A stretch of DNA of 64,000 nt from Pseudenterobacter timonensis (GTDB lineage: Bacteria > Pseudomonadota > Gammaproteobacteria > Enterobacterales > Enterobacteriaceae): contig NZ_FCOP01000011.1 in the NCBI RefSeq assembly GCF_900021175.1, positions 868,001-932,000 on the forward strand, written 5' to 3'. Every line of letters starts with the position of its first letter. Position 1 is the first letter of the stretch. This document shows positions 49,703 through 58,660 of the stretch, one piece after another. The notes under the pieces are model-generated. The model was not told the DNA's origin. It did not search any database and saw nothing but the letters and a program-made list of their open reading frames with translations. A program made the position numbers and the translations under genes.

Positions 49703-50815
49703 TTACAACATCGAAATCAGCCGTTTCAGCAGCCGTACTCTCGGCTCAATCGACGCTTTATCCAGCCACTCCGCCGGGCTGTGAAACCCTGCGCCAATCG
49801 GCCCTAAGCCATCCAGGGTCGGAATACCGAGCGCGGCGGTATGGTTGGCGTCGCTGCCGCCGCCCACCGCCTGCCAGCTAATCGCGATCCCTTCCTCACG
49901 CCCGGCGGCTTCCACCGTCTGCATAAGCTCCTGCGTCGCGTCGCTCGCCACCATAGCGGGCTTATGGTTCACCCGGGTGAGGGTGGTGGTCACCTCCGGC
50001 GCAAACCCCCGCCCGCAAAGCGCCTCGAGCGCCTGATGAACCCGGTCGTACTCGTCATTATCCCAGAAGCGCACGTCCAGCTCCGCCGTGGCGCGATCGG
50101 CCACCACGTGAGCCGCGCTGCCGCCCTGAATAACCCCCACGTTGAGGGTAGTGCCGCGATCCCAGTCCGTCAGCCCGTTGATGGCGATAATGGCGTTCGC
50201 CAGCGCGTTAATGGCGGAGCGGCCCTTTTGCGGATCGTTGCCCGCATGCGCCGCCACGCCGCTGAAGGTCAGCTGATAGCCCGCCAGCCCCTTGCGGGCC
50301 TTCACCAGCGAACCATCGGCGCGGGCAGCCTCGCAGACCAGCACGTAGCGGGCGCGCTTTGCCAGCTCCCCTAACCAGGCGTGGGAGTAAACCGAGCCGG
50401 TTTCTTCGTCCGGGTTCATCGCCACGGCGATCGCCAGACGCGTCTTGTGCTCCTCTTCCAGTCCGCGCATCGCCCAGAGAATATTCAGCAGCCCGCTTTT
50501 CATATCTGAGACGCCAGGGCCATAGAGGCGCGTCTCATCTTCGCTCATCGGACGCTCAGCGGCGGTACCGGCGGGAAATACGGTATCCAGATGACCCACC
50601 AGCAGCACGTCAAAACGTTCCGCTTCGGGCTGGTTGGTGACAAAGAGCCCCGGGCCGACTTTCTCGCCCAGATCGACCTGCTGCGTATGCCAGCCCTCGC
50701 GCTGCCAGAGAGAGGCCATGATCCCGGCAACCCGGGCCACGCCTTCCGGCGTCTGGGTGCCGCAATCGACATTTACCAGCGATCTTAACTCTTCGATATA
50801 GCGTTGCAGATCCAT
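49703..50815 (-). CDS. M20-family metallopeptidase, carboxypeptidase G2-like
   Basis: A 370-residue zinc peptidase of family M20 (ArgE/DapE/CPG2 type). The metal and catalytic motifs are VGHLDTVFP, YGPGVSDMKSG, NPDEETGS, VCEAARADG and the C-terminal GLGPIGAGFHSPAEWLD. A dimerisation domain is inserted at about residues 165-275. It resembles glutamate carboxypeptidases, but the substrate is not known. The start at 50815 has AGGAGA upstream; the frame runs 26 codons further without support. In E. coli entH adjoins cstA, so this gene is an insertion relative to that order. Confidence 0.9.
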   Translation of the reverse strand: MDLQRYIEELRSLVNVDCGTQTPEGVARVAGIMASLWQREGWHTQQVDLGEKVGPGLFVTNQPEAERFDVLLVGHLDTVFPAGTAAERPMSEDETRLYGPGVSDMKSGLLNILWAMRGLEEEHKTRLAIAVAMNPDEETGSVYSHAWLGELAKRARYVLVCEAARADGSLVKARKGLAGYQLTFSGVAAHAGNDPQKGRSAINALANAIIAINGLTDWDRGTTLNVGVIQGGSAAHVVADRATAELDVRFWDNDEYDRVHQALEALCGRGFAPEVTTTLTRVNHKPAMVASDATQELMQTVEAAGREEGIAISWQAVGGGSDANHTAALGIPTLDGLGPIGAGFHSPAEWLDKASIEPRVRLLKRLISML

Positions 50816-51097
50816 TGTTTCTCCTGATTTAAAGCCTGTTGATCGTGCGGCTATTCTCACGAAGCGCGATGCAAAAGAAATGACATCAGTCATCCTCTGT
50901 CAACGTGACTGGCTGAAAAAGAGAAAAATGTGAGCCAGGCAAAAGCGGTTCTGTTTCAGCGTGAAAGTGATCGGCTTAACAGTGTGGGGTAAATGTCTGG
51001 TTTGACCGCACACTTCTGTGTTTCTAAGTTGTTAAATTTCGGGCGGTGTTCTAGAAACAAAATGTAACATTCTCCGCTCATTTTTCGGACACCAATT
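50816..51097. promoter_or_regulatory. Divergent upstream region of the M20 gene and cstA
   Basis: A 282-bp intergenic region. E. coli cstA is activated by cAMP-CRP, but only a single TGTGA half site (50929-50933) stands out here and I do not claim a full CRP box. No gene is visible. Confidence 0.4.
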
Positions 51098-53225
51098 ATG
51101 AACAACTCAGGGAAATACCTTATCTGGGCAGTGCTCTCCGTTGTGGGGGCATTTGCGCTGGGCTACATCGCGCTAAACCGGGGCGAACAGATCAATGCGT
51201 TATGGATAGTGGTTGCGGCCGTCTGCATTTATCTGATCGCGTATCGTTTTTACGGGCTCTATATTGCGAAAACGGTTCTGGGGGTGGATGGCACCCGAAT
51301 GACCCCCGCCATTCGCCATAATGATGGTCTGGACTATGTGCCGACCGATAAAAAAGTGCTGTTCGGTCACCATTTTGCCGCCATTGCCGGGGCGGGGCCG
51401 CTGGTTGGCCCGGTGCTGGCCGCGCAGATGGGCTACCTGCCGGGGATGATCTGGATCCTGGCGGGCGTTGTGCTGGCGGGGGGGGGGCAGGGCTTTTTGG
51501 GGCTCTTTGCAGGACTTTATGGTGCTCTTTGTCTCCACCCGCCGCGACGGGCGTTCCCTCGGCGAGCTGGTGAAAGAGGAGATGGGGGCGACCGCCGGGG
51601 TGATTGCGCTGGTGGCGACCTTTATGATCATGGTGATTATCCTCGCGGTGCTGGCGATGATCGTGGTGAAAGCGCTGGCCCACAGCCCGTGGGGAACTTA
51701 TACCGTGGCGTTCACCATCCCGCTGGCGATTTTTATGGGGATCTACATTCGCTACCTGCGCCCCGGGCGCATTGGCGAAGTGTCGGTGATTGGTCTGGTG
51801 CTGCTGGTCTTTGCCATCATCTCCGGCGGCTGGGTGGCGCAAAGCCCCACCTGGGCTCCGTGGTTTGATTTTACCGGCGTACAGCTCACCTGGATGCTGG
51901 TGGGCTATGGGTTTGTGGCGGCGGTGCTGCCGGTGTGGCTGCTGCTGGCGCCGCGCGACTACCTCTCCACCTTCCTGAAGATCGGCACCATTGTCGGGCT
52001 GGCGGTCGGTATTCTGATTATGCGCCCGACCCTGACCATGCCGGCGCTGACCAAATTTGTCGACGGCACCGGCCCGGTCTGGACCGGTAATCTCTTTCCG
52101 TTCCTGTTTATTACCATTGCCTGCGGCGCGGTGTCAGGTTTCCATGCGCTGATTGCCTCCGGCACCACGCCGAAGATGCTGGCGAATGAAAATCAGGCCT
52201 GTTTTATCGGTTACGGCGGCATGTTAATGGAGTCGTTCGTGGCGATCATGGCGCTGGTCTCTGCCTGCATTATCGATCCGGGCGTCTATTTTGCGATGAA
52301 CAGTCCGATGGCGGTACTGGCGCCAGCGGGCGCCGTCGACGCGGTCGCCTCTGCGGCGCAGGTGGTGAGCGGCTGGGGCTTTGCGATTACGCCGGAGACG
52401 CTGAACCAGATCGCCCGTGAGGTGGGCGAGCAGTCAATTATCTCCCGTGCGGGCGGGGCGCCGACGCTGGCGGTGGGGATGGCCTATATCCTGCACGGGG
52501 CGCTGGGCGGCCTGATGGATGTGTCGTTCTGGTATCACTTCGCCATTCTCTTTGAGGCGCTGTTTATCCTGACGGCGGTGGATGCGGGCACCCGCGCGGC
52601 GCGATTTATGCTGCAGGATCTGCTGGGGGTCATCTCCCCGAACCTGAAGCGCACCGATTCGTTGCCCGCCAACCTGCTGGCGACGGCGCTGTGTGTGCTG
52701 GCCTGGGGCTACTTCCTCCATCAGGGTGTTGTCGATCCGCTGGGCGGCATTAATACCCTCTGGCCGCTGTTTGGTATCGCCAACCAGATGCTGGCGGGGA
52801 TGGCGCTGATGCTCTGCGCGGTGGTACTGTTCAAGATGAAGCGTCAGCGCTTTGCGTGGGTGGCATTAGTGCCGACCGCGTGGCTGCTGATCTGTACCCT
52901 GGTCGCCGGCTGGCAGAAAGCGTTCAGCCCGGATGCGAAGGTGGGCTTCCTGGCCATTGCCAACAAATTCCAGGGGATGATCGACAGCGGCAATATTCCG
53001 GCTCAGTATACCGAGTCGCAGCTTTCGCAACTGGTCTTTAATAACCGTCTGGATGCGGGGCTAACCATCTTCTTTATGGTGGTGGTTGTGGTGCTGGCGC
53101 TGTATTCTGTGAAAACCGCGCTGGCGGCGCTGAAAGTGGATAAGCCGACCGCGAAAGAGACGCCCTATGAGCCGATGCCGGAAAATCTGCAGCAGATTGT
53201 GACTCAGGCGAAAGGAGCGCATTAA
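51098..53225 (+). pseudogene. cstA: CstA, pyruvate/peptide transporter, disrupted by a 22-bp duplication
   Basis: Carbon-starvation protein CstA, a large inner-membrane transporter (about 16-18 helices) linked to peptide and pyruvate uptake. The first 130 codons (to 51487) match E. coli (FYGLYIAKTVLGVD, FGHHFAAIAGAGPLVGPVLA). The rest (from 51510) continues in the next frame with VSTRRDGRSLGELVKEEMG to AKGAH. Between them lies an imperfect 21-base copy of the following sequence plus one G (51488-51509), just after a run of ten G (51478-51487). Removing 22 bases restores 701 codons, exactly the E. coli length. Either a real mutation or a sequence error. Confidence 0.9.
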
Positions 53226-53231
53226 CTTTTG

Positions 53232-53259
53232 GGCCGGGTGGCGCGAGCGCTTACCCGGC
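53232..53259. repeat. Single REP-like palindrome between cstA and ybdD
   Basis: GCCGGGTGGCGCGAGCGC followed by TTACCCGGC forms an imperfect palindrome of REP type in the short gap between the two genes. Confidence 0.65.
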
Positions 53260-53284
53260 CGACATTCCCTTTGAGAGAAAAACT

Positions 53285-53482
53285 ATGTTCGACACCCTAT
53301 CCAAAGCAGGAAAATATCTAGGCCAGGCCGCGAAAATGATGATTGGCGTGCCGGATTATGACAACTACGTCGAGCATATGCGCGCCACGCACCCGGATCA
53401 GACCCCCATGACCTACGAGGAGTTTTTCCGCGAGCGTCAGGATGCCCGCTACGGCGGCAAGGGCGGCGCGAAGTGCTGCTAA
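53285..53482 (+). CDS. ybdD: YbdD, small YbdD/YjiX-family protein
   Basis: A 65-residue protein matching E. coli YbdD at equal length ([33 protein letters not shown]-terminal KCC). The family always lies beside CstA or its paralogue BtsT, and the paralogue YjiX has been tied to pyruvate transport. It was probably co-expressed with cstA, which is frameshifted here. Confidence 0.93.
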   Translation: MFDTLSKAGKYLGQAAKMMIGVPDYDNYVEHMRATHPDQTPMTYEEFFRERQDARYGGKGGAKCC

Positions 53483-53892
53483 CCCTCCTTTGGTAAAGAG
53501 AGACGTAACTCTACTTCTGCCCTGAACATCTGGAATTAATTAGGCTATTAAATAAATTCTGAATTGATGGCCGGGGCGGAGCCGCTCTCACAACGATGAT
53601 GCGCAACGGTGATGAAGTTGAGCCCGGCGGCGTGAAGTAGCGGCGATTCCGCTACCGGTGTTCTGCGCCGAACCGTATCACTATCAACGGTTGAAAGAGG
53701 AAACTGACCCGTTGCGCAAGGGAGCGGTTTTATTTAACCATTTTTCCGCAAATTATTATCCGCCCTGTTTTGACGCAAAAGCGAATAGCAAACTTAATCT
53801 CCATGGATGATAGCGCGTGCAAGGATAGCGGTAAGTTATAATTTATATATTTGTCAGGCAGTATCTGAATGAGTCTGCGTTAGTCGATTTCA
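53483..53892. other. 410-bp intergenic region with an unassigned ORF fragment
   Basis: In E. coli ybdH and others follow ybdD; they are absent. One frame (about 53622-53808, plus strand) is open without an ATG and encodes AEPYHYQRLKEETDPLRK and NHFSANYYP, which looks protein-like, but I do not recognise a family. It may be a decayed gene end. The remainder holds nothing I can identify. Confidence 0.4.
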
Positions 53893-54792
53893 TTACTCAT
53901 TATTTAGCTGGTTAACAAATTTTGCGAAGACGGTGCTATTAAGCGCTGAACGGTTATAGAGCATGAAAATATTTATTGGCGGCACCGTGAAAGGGGCTGA
54001 GACTGATTTCAGATTTAACAACTCTTTATAGGTTTCGAACGTGGATTGTGGAAGAAAGCCAACAAAATCAGTCGCGCTGATAATGTGCAAAATTGACATA
54101 AGCGAATCGCTACTAAAAGCGAAGCAGCGATCGGGCAGCTTCATGCTCGATTCCGAGCGGAACTCCAGGACCGCTTTGTTCTGGGTAGTGAAGCGCGTAA
54201 AACGCTCGTTCAGCAGCTCCTCATTGGTGGGATTGTCGCTCAGGCGCGGATGATCCTGCCTGCAAACCAGCACCGGGGAGAGGGAGTAGAAAAAGCTGGA
54301 AACAATCGAGCGGTTATTGACCGGCGACAGGGTGAAAACCAGATCGGCTTTTCTGTAAGCCAGCAAATCTTCCGCTGATTCAGTGGTTAGCAGGAGATCG
54401 CGTAACTCAATTTCATAGCTCTCTTCGGAGGCGATCATCTTGATAGTATCAAGCAGTACGCTGTGCGAGACGAGCTGCGGCGTATAGATAACTATCTTTT
54501 TCGTCAGCTCAGAGCCATGCATCACATTGATGGTTTTCTCAATCTGGTTAAGGTTTTGCTCCAGGTGAAAATGGAGGTTATTGCCCACCGTGGTAGGGGT
54601 GATGCCCTTACCGGAGCGTATAAAAAGCGGATCGTTAAGCTGGATACGCAGGCGTTGTAAAGACTGGCTAACAGCCGAGGGCGTGATATAAAGCGTTTCC
54701 GCCGCTTTGCTGATGCTTAGGTGCTGATAGATGCATTCAAAAATAACCAGTAGATTAAGATCGAACTTCTTTAAGTCGTAAAGGTTAGCCAT
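53893..54792 (-). CDS. ybdO: LysR-family regulator, YbdO-like
   Basis: A 299-residue LysR-type regulator. The N-terminal winged helix-turn-helix (LYDLKKFDLNLLVIFECIYQ, SISKAAETLYITPSAVSQSL) is nearly identical to E. coli YbdO (CitR). The C-terminal effector domain is more divergent. In E. coli ybdO lies next to dsbG and ahpC; here dsbG is missing and 771 bp of non-coding DNA lies between ybdO and ahpC. Confidence 0.86.
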   Translation of the reverse strand: MANLYDLKKFDLNLLVIFECIYQHLSISKAAETLYITPSAVSQSLQRLRIQLNDPLFIRSGKGITPTTVGNNLHFHLEQNLNQIEKTINVMHGSELTKKIVIYTPQLVSHSVLLDTIKMIASEESYEIELRDLLLTTESAEDLLAYRKADLVFTLSPVNNRSIVSSFFYSLSPVLVCRQDHPRLSDNPTNEELLNERFTRFTTQNKAVLEFRSESSMKLPDRCFAFSSDSLMSILHIISATDFVGFLPQSTFETYKELLNLKSVSAPFTVPPINIFMLYNRSALNSTVFAKFVNQLNNE

Positions 54793-55563
54793 AGTCCATC
54801 CTGAGTACGTTACATATGCGGGGCTATTACATAAATAATCACATAAGCACAGCCGCCCCCGCCATCCTACGGTTCATTTAACTTAATTTGTCTTGAAAAC
54901 AAACTTAATATATCACGATGCTGGATTAATGAAATGATTCTTTAAAGGAAGTTTAGTTATTTTTATCTTCCGTGGCGGTGGTCATCATAATTGACAACCT
55001 TCATTTATAGATCATTCGTTATTCATCATTGTTTTTAATTTATCTTGCCCGGAAAGCGTCACTACTACCGTAATTCATCAATATTATTCATATAGTAAAT
55101 GGCTGGCGCCGTGATCTTCCTTTGATAGTTAGTTTTTATGGAGTGTTTTCATCGGCGCCTCCCCGGACGGCACGGCACGGGCTTGCCGCGCAGGATCGTG
55201 GTGGAAAAGGTCTTATGCTTAAGCCGGTTGTTCCTGGAAACCGTTATTAACATAATGGATGGCAGAACCTATCACAGCCATAGGCGGAACACCTGCTGTG
55301 CCTGATTGCTCTCCTGCCGGGTGGATGGTCTAATCAGCTCGCTATCTTCGCCTTGCCTGCGGTAAGGTAGGGTAGCGTAAGGCTTTGCTATCCAGGCTGG
55401 CGCTGGACCAACCTTTGCGCTTCAGGCTTACCCTTTCATGTTCACAAAATGAGTTTGTTCGGGTTGTTAGGTATGACTGATTGATTTGATAATGCAAACG
55501 CATTAGCACTGGATACAAAAGTTCGTTACCTTACATCTCAACGAAAACACGGAGGAAGTATAG
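54793..55563. promoter_or_regulatory. Non-coding region upstream of ahpC, with conserved ahpC leader
   Basis: A 771-bp gap where E. coli has dsbG. I find no dsbG remnant and no other gene. The last 100 bases (about 55464-55563: GTTGTTAGG, TTGATTTGATAATG, AAACGCATTAGC, GTTACCTTACATCTCA and ACGGAGGAAGTATAG) strongly resemble the E. coli ahpC upstream region, which carries the OxyR site. OxyR control of ahpC is therefore likely. The first 300 bases are AT-rich. Confidence 0.55.
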
Positions 55564-56127
55564 ATGTCCTTGATTAATACCAAAGTTAAACCTTTCAAAA
55601 ACCAGGCGTTCAAGAACGGTGAATTTATCGAAGTAACCGAGAAAGATATCGAAGGCCGCTGGAGCGTCTTCTTCTTCTATCCGGCTGACTTCACCTTCGT
55701 TTGCCCGACCGAACTGGGCGACGTGGCAGATCACTACGAAGAACTGCAGAAGCTGGGCGTAGACGTTTACTCTGTATCTACCGATACCCACTTCACTCAT
55801 AAAGCGTGGCACAGCAGCTCTGAAACCATCGCGAAAATCAAATACGCGATGATCGGCGACCCGACTGGCGCCCTGACCCGTAACTTTGAAAACATGCGTG
55901 AAGACGAAGGTCTGGCCGATCGCGGCACCTTTATCGTTGACCCGCAGGGCATCATCCAGGCTATCGAAGTTACCGCTGAAGGTATTGGCCGTGACGCGTC
56001 TGACCTGCTGCGTAAAATCAAAGCGGCTCAGTACGTTGCTGCTCACCCAGGCGAAGTGTGCCCGGCTAAATGGAAAGAAGGCGAAGCGACTCTGGCTCCG
56101 TCCTTAGATCTGGTTGGTAAGATTTAA
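55564..56127 (+). CDS. ahpC: AhpC, alkyl hydroperoxide reductase peroxiredoxin
   Basis: A 187-residue typical 2-Cys peroxiredoxin, the main scavenger of low hydrogen peroxide. The peroxidatic cysteine is in [10 protein letters not shown] (C47) and the resolving cysteine in GEVCPAKW. It forms a decamer and is reduced by AhpF. GGAGG precedes the ATG. Confidence 0.98.
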   Translation: MSLINTKVKPFKNQAFKNGEFIEVTEKDIEGRWSVFFFYPADFTFVCPTELGDVADHYEELQKLGVDVYSVSTDTHFTHKAWHSSSETIAKIKYAMIGDPTGALTRNFENMREDEGLADRGTFIVDPQGIIQAIEVTAEGIGRDASDLLRKIKAAQYVAAHPGEVCPAKWKEGEATLAPSLDLVGKI

Positions 56128-56136
56128 GTCTGTTCT

Positions 56137-56203
56137 GCCCGGCGGCGCTACGCTTGCGCGGGCCTACAAAATCGTAGGCCGGTTAAACGCAGTGCCATCC
56201 GGC
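56137..56203. repeat. REP pair between ahpC and ahpF
   Basis: GCCCGGCGGCGCTACGC...GGGCC and GTAGGCCGGTTAAACGC...ATCCGGC face each other, a degenerate REP pair in the intergenic gap. Confidence 0.75.
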
Positions 56204-56209
56204 AATCCA

Positions 56210-56236
56210 CAGGCGCAGTTCTGCGCCTGTTTCTTC
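56210..56236 (+). terminator. Terminator or attenuator between ahpC and ahpF
   Basis: A perfect 9-bp stem CAGGCGCAG-TT-CTGCGCCTG (56210-56229) followed by TTTCTTC. It would lower ahpF transcription relative to ahpC. Confidence 0.65.
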
Positions 56237-56311
56237 AACACCATGATTCAAGTTGCATTCAGGCAGCCATAAGGCAGCTTGCATGATGATGTTTTTAAGC
56301 AGGAGATAACG

Positions 56312-57877
56312 ATGCTCGACACTACTATGAAAACCCAGCTCAAGGCCTACCTTGAGAAACTGACCAAACCTGTTGAGCTGATTGCCACGCTGGATGACAG
56401 CGCTAAATCGGCAGAAATCAAGGAACTGCTGGCGGAAATCGCCGAACTGTCACCGAAAGTGACCTTTAAAGAGGATAACAGCCTGCCGGTGCGCAAGCCC
56501 TCTTTCCTGATCACCAACCCGGGATCTGACAAGGGGCCGCGCTTTGCGGGCTCGCCGCTGGGCCACGAGTTTACCTCTCTGGTGCTGGCGCTGCTCTGGA
56601 CCGGCGGTCACCCGTCTAAAGAGGCGCAGTCTCTGCTGGAGCAGATCCGCGACATCGACGGTGATTTTGAATTTGAAACCTATTATTCGCTCTCCTGCCA
56701 TAACTGCCCGGATGTGGTACAGGCGCTGAACCTGATGGCGGTCCTGAACCCGCGCATCAAACATACGGCGATTGATGGCGGCACCTTCCAGAATGAAATC
56801 ACCGATCGCGGCGTGATGGGTGTTCCGGCGGTCTTCGTTAACGGTAAAGAGTTTGGCCAGGGCCGCATGACGCTGACCGAAATCGTTGCCAAAGTCGATA
56901 CCGGCGCTGAAAAACGCGCGGCGGAAGAGCTGAACCAGCGTGACGCGTATGATGTGCTGATCGTCGGCTCCGGCCCGGCGGGCGCAGCGGCGGCTGTCTA
57001 CTCTGCCCGTAAAGGGATCCGTACCGGTCTGATGGGCGAGCGCTTTGGCGGTCAGGTGCTGGATACCGTTGATATCGAAAACTACATCTCCGTACCGAAA
57101 ACGGAAGGTCAGAAGCTGGCCGGCGCCCTGAAAGCGCACGTGAGCGACTATAACGTGGATGTGATCGACAGCCAGAGCGCCAGCCGCCTGGTTCCGGCTT
57201 CTCAGGAAGGCGGTCTGCATCAGATTGAAACCGCCTCCGGCGCGGTGCTGAAAGCGCGCAGCGTGATCATCGCGACCGGCGCGAAATGGCGCAACATGAA
57301 CGTGCCGGGCGAAGATCAGTATCGCACCAAAGGGGTGACCTACTGCCCGCACTGCGACGGCCCGCTGTTTAAAGGTAAGCGTGTGGCGGTCATCGGCGGG
57401 GGCAACTCCGGTGTGGAAGCGGCAATCGACCTGGCGGGTATCGTTGAGCACGTCACGCTGCTGGAATTTGCTCCGGAAATGAAAGCGGATCAGGTTCTGC
57501 AGGATAAAGTGCGCAGCCTGAACAACGTCGATATCGTTCTGAACGCTCAGACCACCGAAGTGAAGGGCGACGGCAGTAAAGTGACCGGCCTGGAATATCG
57601 CGACCGCGTAAGCGGCGATGTACACAACGTTGCGCTGTCGGGTATCTTCGTCCAGATTGGCCTGCTGCCGAATACCGTGTGGCTGGAAGGGGCGCTGGAG
57701 CGCAACCGTATGGGTGAGATCATCATCGACGCGAAGTGCGAAACCAGCGTGAAAGGGGTCTTTGCCGCGGGTGACTGCACCACCGTACCGTATAAGCAGA
57801 TCATCATTGCAACCGGCGAAGGGGCAAAAGCCTCCCTGAGCTCCTTTGATTATCTGATTCGCACCAAAACTGCATAA
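56312..57877 (+). CDS. ahpF: AhpF, NADH:peroxiredoxin reductase
   Basis: A 521-residue flavoprotein that passes electrons from NADH to AhpC. The N-terminal tandem thioredoxin-like domain holds [10 protein letters not shown] (CHNC disulfide). The FAD motif is [11 protein letters not shown], the redox centre YCPHCDGP (CPHC), the NADH motif [10 protein letters not shown] and the C-terminal [12 protein letters not shown]. Start at 56312 after AGGAG; an upstream in-frame start is not supported. Confidence 0.98.
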   Translation: MLDTTMKTQLKAYLEKLTKPVELIATLDDSAKSAEIKELLAEIAELSPKVTFKEDNSLPVRKPSFLITNPGSDKGPRFAGSPLGHEFTSLVLALLWTGGHPSKEAQSLLEQIRDIDGDFEFETYYSLSCHNCPDVVQALNLMAVLNPRIKHTAIDGGTFQNEITDRGVMGVPAVFVNGKEFGQGRMTLTEIVAKVDTGAEKRAAEELNQRDAYDVLIVGSGPAGAAAAVYSARKGIRTGLMGERFGGQVLDTVDIENYISVPKTEGQKLAGALKAHVSDYNVDVIDSQSASRLVPASQEGGLHQIETASGAVLKARSVIIATGAKWRNMNVPGEDQYRTKGVTYCPHCDGPLFKGKRVAVIGGGNSGVEAAIDLAGIVEHVTLLEFAPEMKADQVLQDKVRSLNNVDIVLNAQTTEVKGDGSKVTGLEYRDRVSGDVHNVALSGIFVQIGLLPNTVWLEGALERNRMGEIIIDAKCETSVKGVFAAGDCTTVPYKQIIIATGEGAKASLSSFDYLIRTKTA

Positions 57878-57906
57878 AAGAAAGCAAGACAACACCTGCA
57901 ATTCCC

Positions 57907-57941
57907 AAAACCGCCTGTCAGGATGACCGGCGGTTTTTTTT
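57907..57941 (+). terminator. Rho-independent terminator after ahpF
   Basis: AAAACCGCC-TGTCAGGATGACC-GGCGGTTTT, stem arms 57907-57915 and 57929-57937, ending in eight or more T residues to 57941. Confidence 0.88.
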
Positions 57942-58105
57942 CGTCCCTCTTAATCAGATAAATTTTGAAACAATAAAATGAGTTAACCATTGTTTTTATG
58001 TGGTTAATGAACATTTTAATCAAAAAAGAATAAACGCCTTTTTATTATTATATCGCCCAATAGCAAACAATATATTTATTGCGTGAATGATAAGTTGGTG
58101 TATTC

Positions 58106-58660
58106 ATGGATTCAATTTATAAAGCTCTGACGGAATTTGAGTCGTCAGGGTTACTGCTGCGTGATTTCTTTATTGCCTCCGATAGCCACTCCCTGAAGTC
58201 TGCTTACCTGGCCCTTAACCAGGCAGCGAGCGCCCTCACAGAGGAGGAGTGGCTGGCCGTTGAGTATGATTTCAATGCCCTGTTTGTCGGGCCCGGGAAG
58301 CTCAAGGCCGCGCCTTTCGCCTCCGTCTATCTTGAGGAGGCGGGGCTGGTGATGGGCAAAACTACCCTGAACCTGCGTGAATTTATGGAGCAGTTAGGGT
58401 TGTCCCTCAATCAAGAAAATAATATCCCGGACGATCATATTTCCTGTGTGCTGGAACTGGCGGTGCTATTGTCCGTTAACGCCCGGCAGTCCACAGAATA
58501 TACAGAGGCATTCATTCACTACGTAAATGAATACGTGCTGTCATGGGTGCCTGTGTATTGCGAGAAAATAAAAATAAATGCCCAAACGGCGCCGCTACGT
58601 CACGTGGCGGAAAGATTATCTGATTGGCTTGATGAATTAAAAACGAGAGTGTCTATATGA
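58106..58660 (+). CDS. TorD/DmsD-family redox-enzyme maturation chaperone
   Basis: A 184-residue all-helical protein. DFNALFVGPGKLKAAPFASV has the pattern Y/F-x-x-LF-x-GP ... AP-x-x-S-V-Y of TorD-family chaperones, with the later PDDHISCVLELAVLL helix equivalent to P-D-H-I-x-x-E. Such proteins bind the Tat leader of molybdoenzymes until the cofactor is inserted. Its stop overlaps the start of the Tat-exported catalytic subunit (ATGA), so that subunit is the likely client. Salmonella has the same gene order after ahpF. Confidence 0.87.
   Translation: MDSIYKALTEFESSGLLLRDFFIASDSHSLKSAYLALNQAASALTEEEWLAVEYDFNALFVGPGKLKAAPFASVYLEEAGLVMGKTTLNLREFMEQLGLSLNQENNIPDDHISCVLELAVLLSVNARQSTEYTEAFIHYVNEYVLSWVPVYCEKIKINAQTAPLRHVAERLSDWLDELKTRVSI

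Noticed and set aside
50925..50945. CRP site upstream of cstA
   Set aside because: Only one TGTGA half site is clear; the second half is missing at the right spacing.
51098..53225. Two separate proteins (256 and 585 residues) in place of a broken cstA
   Set aside because: Both parts align end to end with single CstA, and removing 22 bases restores the exact family length. The tail of the first part after the break has no homology.
57942..58105. FNR box before the reductase operon
   Set aside because: The AT-rich leader has ATCAA half sites but no convincing TTGAT-N4-ATCAA palindrome.
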